Positions 1 to 5,843 of a stretch of 11,474 nt of DNA are shown here, piece after piece. The notes under the pieces are model-generated. The model saw only the letters and a program-made list of their open reading frames with translations. It did no database searches and had not been told where the DNA came from. This DNA comes from Legionellaceae bacterium. Its GTDB lineage: Bacteria; Pseudomonadota; Gammaproteobacteria; Legionellales; Legionellaceae. Location of the stretch: the NCBI GenBank assembly GCA_947470005.1, contig CANISA010000021.1, forward strand, positions 1-11,474, read 5' to 3'. Within the stretch, counting starts at the first letter, position 1. Each line of letters opens with the position of its first letter. Position numbers and translations under genes: made by a program.

Positions 1-388
1 AAACATCGTAATGCGTTGGTGCATAATAATCCGTACCGAGTGCGGTCAGTGTCACGGTGAATATGGTAGGAAAAGCATATGATTTTCCTAATGCAAAAAA
101 AGCGAAAAATACAACTATCGGAATGATGATAATCATCACACGATAATTCATGACCCCCAGCATCCAGATAAAATAGGATAAGAGCAAACCCAATAACATC
201 CCACTAAAGCGCTGCAGTGTGCGATGAATACTTGCTCCTGCATCGAATCCAGCGTAAATCATCATCACTGCAAATCCAATCCAACCCGCATGAGAATAAA
301 GTAAGATGCGCTGAATGGCTAATGTTGCAGCAAATACAATGCAAATTTGCAATGCACGTATTGAGCGATAATCTATTGTCTTGAGCAC
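1..388 (-). CDS. FUSC-family membrane protein, second pump half (partial, runs off left edge)
   Basis: The frame is open from a GTG at 388 to the window edge, about 129 residues, with no stop. The protein begins VLKTIDYRSIRALQ and continues with strongly hydrophobic segments (roughly residues 12-34, 52-68, 71-88) separated by the short basic stretch HRTLQR. This basic-helix/hydrophobic-pair pattern is typical of the FUSC (fusaric acid resistance/aromatic acid exporter) membrane domain. The GTG is preceded by GGAA at a spacing of 6. An in-frame TTG at 398-400 is the only other candidate, because a TAG lies just upstream of it. The gene overlaps the end of the preceding FUSC gene by 16 nt, so translation is probably coupled. 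In AaeB/YccS-like pumps two FUSC-type halves sit in one chain of about 650 residues, and this looks like the second half as a separate protein. Substrate unknown; the C-terminus is not visible. Confidence 0.72.
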   Translation of the reverse strand, partial: MLKTIDYRSIRALQICIVFAATLAIQRILLYSHAGWIGFAVMMIYAGFDAGASIHRTLQRFSGMLLGLLLSYFIWMLGVMNYRVMIIIIPIVVFFAFFALGKSYAFPTIFTVTLTALGTDYYAPTHYDV

Positions 389-1278
389 AAATAATTCCAA
401 GAATGTATTAAGCTAGAAAGCGTCGCATTGCCCGTAGCAATGAACGTGCAGGGCTCCTCCCTCTCAATTGAGCCGAGCAATACACGAATCGCCAGAATAA
501 GCGGTTGTAACTCAGCTGGCTCGATGAGGCCTTCCTGCACACCCGCAACACAACTCATTAAATGCAGCCGATTGATCAATAAATTAATTTTCAATATGGT
601 ATACGTGGGTAATTGACGAGGTAACATCTGTGAAAAGTGAACCAAATGGACCGTATGCCCTTGCACCGTATCCAGTTTAAGGGCTTGATTTTCATGAAGA
701 AGAATCAAGTTATCCAAACATTCTTGCACTAAAAGACGGAGCGCTCGCAGCCATAAGCGATAATAGTAGCTCAGTGGAAACAAGATGAGAGCCGCCAAAA
801 CGCAGATTAACGCAACCAATGTTGTCACCGCATTATTAAAAACAGCATAAAAATCAGTGTTAGCATCTGCATACAAGAGTGAATACGCCGACAGACTTAA
901 GACAATAGGAACCAAAATAAGCATGGATCTATTCTTATGAAGAACAATTAAATAGAGCGTCATGGTGCCCGAAAAACTAAATAACAAGAAAAACAATGGA
1001 TAAGGTTTCAATAGATTAAACAAAAAGATCATGGCACATGAACCAAGCGTGGCGTAGATGAATAACGTGTATTTTTCTTTAATATGCAGGCCGATCACTT
1101 CGGCATTCATCGCTGTTATGGGGACATAAAAAAAATAAAAATATGGATTAGGTATGTATACAATCAGATTGACAACAAAAAGAACCAACAAAACAAAAAC
1201 AACTTTAACCCCGTTGAGTCGATGAATCCCATATTTATCATACGCCTCAATGGTGTGTGTTAGCTTTGAGATAAACAT
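373..1278 (-). CDS. FUSC-family membrane protein, first pump half
   Basis: The product is a 301-residue inner-membrane protein with about six hydrophobic segments (near residues 23-43, 46-66, 70-90, 94-113, 117-136 and 145-172), followed by a soluble, probably cytoplasmic C-terminal part of about 130 residues. That is the layout of one half of a FUSC/AaeB-type exporter. The frame extends upstream to a TTG at 1323, but the ATG at 1278 (MFISKLTHTIEAY) is preferred: it begins just before the basic residues and first membrane helix and gives a shorter, more usual overlap (32 nt) with the adaptor gene. Neither start has a clear Shine-Dalgarno, consistent with translational coupling. The adaptor gene lies upstream and a second FUSC protein overlaps downstream. 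The likely job is export of aromatic or organic acids or toxic compounds with the HlyD adaptor. Family placement rests on topology and context, so confidence is moderate. Confidence 0.68.
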   Translation of the reverse strand: MFISKLTHTIEAYDKYGIHRLNGVKVVFVLLVLFVVNLIVYIPNPYFYFFYVPITAMNAEVIGLHIKEKYTLFIYATLGSCAMIFLFNLLKPYPLFFLLFSFSGTMTLYLIVLHKNRSMLILVPIVLSLSAYSLLYADANTDFYAVFNNAVTTLVALICVLAALILFPLSYYYRLWLRALRLLVQECLDNLILLHENQALKLDTVQGHTVHLVHFSQMLPRQLPTYTILKINLLINRLHLMSCVAGVQEGLIEPAELQPLILAIRVLLGSIEREEPCTFIATGNATLSSLIHSWNYLCSRQ

Positions 1279-2254
1279 AAGCACTGGTGCCAGGTTGTAA
1301 GGGATAATTTGGATCAGGATCAAGGATTTGAATTTGCAACGGCAAGCGTTGTGGAATCAACAGCCATTGATTTTCATTGGTGACGTGCTGTTGCTGCGTG
1401 CGTTGAACCGTATTTTGCCTATTCGCGGCCCAAATTGTATTCACAATACGACCATGAAATAATTTACGAAAATAATACATCCGAAGAATAATATAGACTT
1501 CATCACCGGGACGAATGCGACGCAAATCAGTCTCATCAAAATTAGCCTGAATCCACCAATGAGAGGTATCAACAAAGGAAAATAATGGCTTATGAATTTT
1601 AACAGGTGTCCCGGTGGATATGTACATATTGTCAACCACTCCGTTCGATGGAGCCCTGACAATGGTTAAATTTAAATTGACCCGTGCGTTGTCCATGGCT
1701 GCCTTTAACGCATTAACCTGCTTTTTCTGTTCAACAATTTGTTGATCTTCAATTGCAATTTGCTTTTTCAATGCGTCTTTTTTCTTGCCTCGAGATTGCA
1801 GGTTATATTTTAATTTTTTGATTTCAAGCACAGGGACAGCTTGACGAACATTGGCATTGTCTTTAAAACGATATTCAAGCATCGCTTTTTCGTAGTCATA
1901 CGTGGCGGCTTTGAGTAGATCTCTGGTTTTTTTGGTTTTATGCTGGATAACACCAATGTGTTCGATGCCCTCTTCGTACCGTGCTTTAGCATAGTCATAG
2001 GCCAATTGATAAGGTTTTTGGTAAACCCGAATCAGTGGATCTCCCTTTTTAACGAACTCTCCGTTCTTTACGTAAATTTTTGTAATATAGCCTGACACAT
2101 CGGCAGCAATCGGTGTCACATTGGTCGCAACAAACGCATTGTTCGTAAACGGAATCATATAGGAAAATAAATGAATACAGCCAATCACGACGGCAATGAC
2201 GATGACAATAATAGGTAAGTTAATCTCATTTTTTGAGACTTTAAATATTTTCAG
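1247..2254 (-). CDS. HlyD/EmrA-family periplasmic adaptor (membrane fusion protein)
   Basis: This is a membrane-fusion adaptor linking an inner-membrane pump to the periplasm or outer membrane. From the proposed start it is 335 residues: an N-terminal membrane anchor (about 13-34), a biotinyl-lipoyl half with VSGYITKIYVKNGEFVKKGDPL-like sequence near 53-75, a Lys/Gln-rich alpha-helical hairpin (about 82-200), the second lipoyl half (RAPSNGVVDN, about 200-210), and a beta-barrel containing WWIQANFDETDLRRIRPGDEV. The nearest conventional start is GTG at 2188, but it falls inside the hydrophobic anchor and has no Shine-Dalgarno. Upstream, the frame stays open and a strong AGGAG (2260-2264) sits 5 nt before a CTG at 2254, giving LKIFKVSKNEINLP ahead of a complete helix. 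I therefore extend to CTG; 2188 is the conservative alternative. It is the first gene of the FUSC efflux operon, as in AaeA/EmrA systems. Function is confident, the start less so. Confidence 0.85.
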   Translation of the reverse strand: MKIFKVSKNEINLPIIVIVIAVVIGCIHLFSYMIPFTNNAFVATNVTPIAADVSGYITKIYVKNGEFVKKGDPLIRVYQKPYQLAYDYAKARYEEGIEHIGVIQHKTKKTRDLLKAATYDYEKAMLEYRFKDNANVRQAVPVLEIKKLKYNLQSRGKKKDALKKQIAIEDQQIVEQKKQVNALKAAMDNARVNLNLTIVRAPSNGVVDNMYISTGTPVKIHKPLFSFVDTSHWWIQANFDETDLRRIRPGDEVYIILRMYYFRKLFHGRIVNTIWAANRQNTVQRTQQQHVTNENQWLLIPQRLPLQIQILDPDPNYPLQPGTSAYVYLKANTHH

Positions 2255-2259
2255 AACAG

Positions 2260-2264
2260 CTCCT
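2260..2264 (-). promoter_or_regulatory. Ribosome binding site deciding the adaptor start
   Basis: A full AGGAG lies on the minus strand 5 nt before a CTG codon. No ATG, GTG or TTG occurs in the adaptor frame between this site and the GTG 72 nt further on. It supports the longer N-terminus with the intact membrane anchor. Confidence 0.55.
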
Positions 2265-2266
2265 AG

Positions 2267-2318
2267 CGTGTAATATTGATATTCCGAAATATTTTCTACT
2301 GAGCAGACTCGTTACACG
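2267..2318 (-). promoter_or_regulatory. Inverted repeat in the leader of the efflux operon
   Basis: A perfect 7-bp inverted repeat, CGTGTAA (2267-2273) and TTACACG (2312-2318), encloses 38 nt. The enclosed stretch contains a smaller dyad, ATATT/AATAT around CCGA (2279-2292). The proximal arm ends 3 nt from the AGGAG of the adaptor gene. The structure lies between the predicted promoter and the start, so it could be an operator or an mRNA fold that affects access to the ribosome binding site. No regulator gene is visible here. Confidence 0.35.
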
Positions 2319-2347
2319 TTATTAAATAAATACCGCCACATACATAA

Positions 2348-2377
2348 ATAGTATGCAACGGGAGTTATATTTGTCAA
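2348..2377 (-). promoter_or_regulatory. Sigma70-like promoter of the HlyD-FUSC operon
   Basis: On the minus strand a perfect -35 TTGACA (2372-2377) is followed after 18 bp by TACTAT (2348-2353, 4 of 6 consensus). Transcription would start near 2340 and leave a leader of about 85 nt before the proposed start codon. This is the best promoter match in the window. Confidence 0.6.
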
Positions 2378-2383
2378 TCTAAA

Positions 2384-2389
2384 TAAAAT
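2384..2389 (+). promoter_or_regulatory. Possible -10 element for folB
   Basis: TAAAAT matches the -10 consensus at 5 of 6 bases and lies 29 nt before the folB start. No good -35 sits at the right distance. TTGTCA at 2371-2376 is too close and overlaps the -35 of the divergent operon. Weak call. Confidence 0.25.
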
Positions 2390-2418
2390 GTTACTAAGAA
2401 CAGTTAAAGGAACTTTCG

Positions 2419-2763
2419 ATGATGGACGTGCTTGAAATTGCTGCATTACGAACAAAAACACGCATTGGTGTGAACGCCTGGGAGCAGCGCATTTTACAAG
2501 AGCTCGTGCTTGATATTCACATCCCGATAGATTGCACGTCGTGCAACGACAACCTAGCCAACACCATTGACTACGATGCGCTCTGTCAACACGTGAGCAC
2601 GTTCATTGAGTCCAATGCGTTCACGCTCATAGAAACCGTTGCCGAGCAGGTCGCGGCGTTGATCAAGACAACCTTTCCCCTCGTTACAACCCTCACTGTT
2701 CGTGTCAGTAAGCCGCATGCCATTCCCATGGCGGGGAACATTAGCATCACGGTGAGTCGCTGA
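2419..2763 (+). CDS. folB: Dihydroneopterin aldolase
   Basis: FolB converts 7,8-dihydroneopterin to 6-hydroxymethyl-7,8-dihydropterin and glycolaldehyde in cytoplasmic folate synthesis. The 114-residue product has normal family length. Expected motifs are present in order: IGVNAWEQ with Glu22 and Gln23, the catalytic/binding region near the N-terminus; NTIDYDALC with Tyr52; LIETVAEQVA with Glu72, which anchors the pterin; and VSKPHAIP with Lys98, the conserved lysine. The start is the first of two adjacent ATG codons, with AAAGGAA at 2406-2412 and AGGA 7 nt before the ATG. The gene stands alone on the plus strand, divergent from the efflux operon. Its last 210 bp are antisense to the 3' end of the P-type ATPase frame, so convergent transcription could interfere. 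The protein shows no sign of decay. Confidence 0.93.
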   Translation: MMDVLEIAALRTKTRIGVNAWEQRILQELVLDIHIPIDCTSCNDNLANTIDYDALCQHVSTFIESNAFTLIETVAEQVAALIKTTFPLVTTLTVRVSKPHAIPMAGNISITVSR

Positions 2764-5124
2764 TTCCACAAGCGCAGGCCTGGGCACCAATAACGAGCTC
2801 ATTGCTTCGACATGACGGCCCAAGGCTTCTGCTGGTTCCTTTGATTCAGTAACAGGTACAGCATCCGTGCACGTTTGCTGTGTCGCAAACCGACGCACAT
2901 TCAATAAAATCAAGCTGGTTTGAATAATCATTAACGCCGCACCGATGGCAGGATTCAATACCACGCCGAGTGTCAACAATAAACCTCCGGTCACGAGTAC
3001 GGTCGCTATGTTATACACCAAGCTAAAAATCAAATTTTGCTTGATGTTGGCCACCATGTGCTCCGCCACAGAAAACGCCTGCACGATAGGCAACAGGGCC
3101 TTGCCTTGAATCACCGCGGCGGCTTGTTGCTGCGTATGCTCATCTCCTCCATCTGATTGCATAGCAAAACCAACATCAGACGCTGCAATCATCTCCGCAT
3201 CGTTCCCAGCATCGCCTACGGCCGCTACGCGAAATCCTTTGGCTTTCAATTCATCTAAATAATTCTTTTTGGATTGCGTCGAGCTAGCGCTTGCATGGCT
3301 CACGCAATTCGCACGCACATGCTCGGGCGAAATGCCAAGCAAACCAGAATAAAGCAACGCGGTCTTACGATCGGCTCCCGTGCACAGGTGAACTTGTTTT
3401 CCCATGGCTTTTAACGTCGCAATAACGTGAATTGCATCGTCACGCAACGTATCGTGTAACACAACATACCCTATCACACGGCCTGCGCGTGCAAGATAAA
3501 CGACACTATCTTCCTCCTGAGGGCGAATCATAACCCGTAGGTGGTCCAGAGCGTTCGCGTCTATCCCGTGTTGCACCATCATGGCCTCGCTGCCCAACGT
3601 ATAGGTTTCTCCTTCCCATTGCACCACTAAACCTGCATGCTCTTCAGATTGAACCACGGCCGCGCCGCCTGCCGGAGGAATGCCCCTTAATTCGGCCTCA
3701 ACACCCATTGCTTTCGCGGTGGGATGAGCACAATTGCGCTCAAAATAAGCAAGTAGGCCAAGCAATGCATCATCGGGCATCCCTGACTCTGCAAGCGCAC
3801 GGTATCGAACAACACGCGGAGCACCTCGCGTGAGGGTGCCATTCAAGTCAAACACAACACACTGAATATTATCCGCTGCTTCCAGTTTTTGGGCGCTGTT
3901 AAATACAATGGCTCCTGCTGCAGTTTTTCTCATTCCAATTTTAACCGCGAGCGGGGTAATCAGGCCGAGTGTGCAGGGACATGCAGAAACAAGCACCGAA
4001 ACAGCACACTGAATGGCCAGCGCGTTTGAAAAAAAACAAGCGATCAAAACACCCGATCCAATGGCCAAACACACCACAGCAGGAATAAAATATTGAATAA
4101 TACGACTCGTTGCTGTTTCAAGCGGAGCTTTCTCTGATTTTGCACGCATAATTTTGCCATCTAGACGCGCCAGATGAGATTCTACAGCAGAAAATAACGC
4201 ACGAAAAACCAAGGGAGAAGAAGCGTGCAACAGTTCGGTTCCTGCATACAGGCGCTCGCCAAGTATTACAGGACGTGGCTTACTCGCGCCCGTGACGATT
4301 CGATCTGAAATAAGCCCCGCTCCTTCATCAAAAACGCCATCCAGCGGGATGATTGCCCCTGTCGAAAGCACCAGCTCATCCCCTGGTTTAATCAAAGCGA
4401 GCGGGACGAGCGTCGTGACACCGTTTAAGCGTTTCCATACCTTATCCGGCGCATCATCTTGAAAACGAGGGATCATCAATCCCGTGCGCTTAAAGGCGTC
4501 CTCGATAGCTATCCCCACGTGACGAAACCCAAAAATAAGCAAACCCGCCTCAAACATCATGGGCAACGTAGGAAAAAAAAACGCGGCACTCGAAACCAGC
4601 AGGATAGTCAAAGTACTGATTGAAAAGAGCGTATCCATCGTCAGCTTACCCAGTTTCCATTTTTTCAGTGCTTTTTGATACGATTCCGCACCTAAAAACA
4701 AGGTCAACGGCACGCTCAAACCTGCCATCATCCCCGTCACAATAAATGGCAACGGACCTGCCAACATCGTTACGAGCATGAAAAGCACGCCTACGCTTAT
4801 CCCCAACCCCCCGAGCACATGATGCGATAGCCAGGGTGAAGGAGCAGGATCCGTTTGTTTAGATATAACATGGGATTGTTGAGACGATTCATCCACCTCA
4901 ACACATGAAAATCCAACCCGATCGAGCACCTCATTCAGCCTGTCACGAACAACAAGGTACCCTAGCTGTTCGTCCTCAAGTAAAATGGTAAGCCTCTTTT
5001 CAAGCGGGTCTGCGCTAAACACCTGTCTCCCGAAAAAAGGGGAGGCACGCAAAGCGTCCTCTATTGTTCTCGTACAATCGCCACACATGACACCAGGGAT
5101 ATCATAATAATAAGTCGTCGACAT
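2554..5124 (-). CDS. Heavy-metal (P1B-type) P-type ATPase with altered catalytic motifs
   Basis: The 856-residue membrane protein has the layout of a CopA/FixI-type soft-metal ATPase: an HMA-like metal-binding domain (about 5-78) with MCGDC, membrane helices from about 103 to 210 including LTMDTLFSIS, an actuator domain (about 225-320), CPC at 382-384, P- and N-domains (about 420-670), and two final helices (about 695-742) with YN at 704-705. Retained: phosphorylatable Asp426, HP at 467-468, DTLR near 558-561, and GDAGND at 637-642. Changed: TGES is TGAS (Ala280), DKTGT is DLNGT, TGD is TGA (Ala584), and the terminal MxxSS of Cu+ pumps reads MIIQT. These changes should impair normal E2P hydrolysis, so substrate and activity are uncertain. 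The start follows an AG-rich tract and lies 29 nt after the SPOR gene. About 105 residues follow the last helix, and residues 788-856 are antisense to folB, so the natural C-terminus may be shorter in relatives. Confidence 0.88.
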   Translation of the reverse strand: MSTTYYYDIPGVMCGDCTRTIEDALRASPFFGRQVFSADPLEKRLTILLEDEQLGYLVVRDRLNEVLDRVGFSCVEVDESSQQSHVISKQTDPAPSPWLSHHVLGGLGISVGVLFMLVTMLAGPLPFIVTGMMAGLSVPLTLFLGAESYQKALKKWKLGKLTMDTLFSISTLTILLVSSAAFFFPTLPMMFEAGLLIFGFRHVGIAIEDAFKRTGLMIPRFQDDAPDKVWKRLNGVTTLVPLALIKPGDELVLSTGAIIPLDGVFDEGAGLISDRIVTGASKPRPVILGERLYAGTELLHASSPLVFRALFSAVESHLARLDGKIMRAKSEKAPLETATSRIIQYFIPAVVCLAIGSGVLIACFFSNALAIQCAVSVLVSACPCTLGLITPLAVKIGMRKTAAGAIVFNSAQKLEAADNIQCVVFDLNGTLTRGAPRVVRYRALAESGMPDDALLGLLAYFERNCAHPTAKAMGVEAELRGIPPAGGAAVVQSEEHAGLVVQWEGETYTLGSEAMMVQHGIDANALDHLRVMIRPQEEDSVVYLARAGRVIGYVVLHDTLRDDAIHVIATLKAMGKQVHLCTGADRKTALLYSGLLGISPEHVRANCVSHASASSTQSKKNYLDELKAKGFRVAAVGDAGNDAEMIAASDVGFAMQSDGGDEHTQQQAAAVIQGKALLPIVQAFSVAEHMVANIKQNLIFSLVYNIATVLVTGGLLLTLGVVLNPAIGAALMIIQTSLILLNVRRFATQQTCTDAVPVTESKEPAEALGRHVEAMSSLLVPRPALVESATHRDANVPRHGNGMRLTDTNSEGCNEGKGCLDQRRDLLGNGFYERERIGLNERAHVLTERIVVNGVG

Positions 5125-5153
5125 CGTTACTTCTTCTCTTAAACCAGCAAAAT

Positions 5154-5843
5154 TTAGGCATCCATTTTTCGAATCATGCCCATAATGCGTTCGCTGCGAG
5201 CAAGCACACCCTGCGCCCGCTGCGCATCCGTTCGGGATGCATAAGGACCAATGATAACGCGGTACCAGTTTATGTTTTGCTGGGTAACGGCTGCAATGCT
5301 CGCGTCAAATCCCTTCATAATCAATGACGCCTTCATCCGCTCCGCATCTTGCTGCCGCCTAAATGACGCCACTTGGACCAGGTAGGCCTCTTTATTTGCC
5401 AACACAGGCGCTGCTCGCGCAAGGGTCTCTTCGATCAGCGGCACAGGTAATATTGCGCGAGCTTGCCCACCTGCGGGTGTAACCGTAAGATCCATCGGCT
5501 GTGAGGGCAGAGGCACAGCCGGAGCGACCGTGGCCATGCCTACCACCGGCGCGTCCTCCATGGGGACACCCGTTCGCTGATCTTGGGTCAGCAGAGTATA
5601 AAATTCAAACTTAGGCTTAGGCAAATTAGCCGCTTGAGTCACGGGCTTGCCTGCAACAGGCACCGGTTGAGTCGCTAGCACGTGTGTGCTCACCCACGCA
5701 CTGAGCCGCGTGTAATCATAAAACGATGCACACAAATAACCCGCCGCAAAAGACACACACAGCAGTCCTAACTGCCGAAAAAAACCTCGACCAGCGCGCC
5801 GCGGCGCTGTTGCCCTGCGTATTTTCGTATCGTATTTTGCCAT
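5154..5843 (-). CDS. SPOR-domain cell-division/peptidoglycan-binding protein (FtsN/DedD-like)
   Basis: This is a 229-residue bitopic inner-membrane protein: a short basic cytoplasmic N-terminus (RRATAPRRAGRG), one membrane helix (about 23-41), a Pro/Ala/Val-rich periplasmic linker with PKFEFYTLL, and a C-terminal SPOR domain (about 152-226). The SPOR signature is clear: YLVQVASF near the start, then NWYRVIIGPYASRTDAQRA. SPOR domains bind denuded glycan at the septum, so a role at the division site is likely. The ATG at 5843 shares one base with the argS stop (TGATG), which argues for translational coupling. A GTG one codon earlier is possible but less likely. The pairing with argS is one I recall from other gammaproteobacteria. 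The ATPase follows 29 nt downstream. FtsN versus DedD cannot be resolved from sequence alone. Confidence 0.88.
   Translation of the reverse strand: MAKYDTKIRRATAPRRAGRGFFRQLGLLCVSFAAGYLCASFYDYTRLSAWVSTHVLATQPVPVAGKPVTQAANLPKPKFEFYTLLTQDQRTGVPMEDAPVVGMATVAPAVPLPSQPMDLTVTPAGGQARAILPVPLIEETLARAAPVLANKEAYLVQVASFRRQQDAERMKASLIMKGFDASIAAVTQQNINWYRVIIGPYASRTDAQRAQGVLARSERIMGMIRKMDA

Noticed and set aside
373..388. A sequencing frameshift joining the two FUSC genes
   Set aside because: The second gene has its own GTG with GGAA at good spacing, and overlapping starts are the rule in this operon. It cannot be fully excluded without a relative for comparison.
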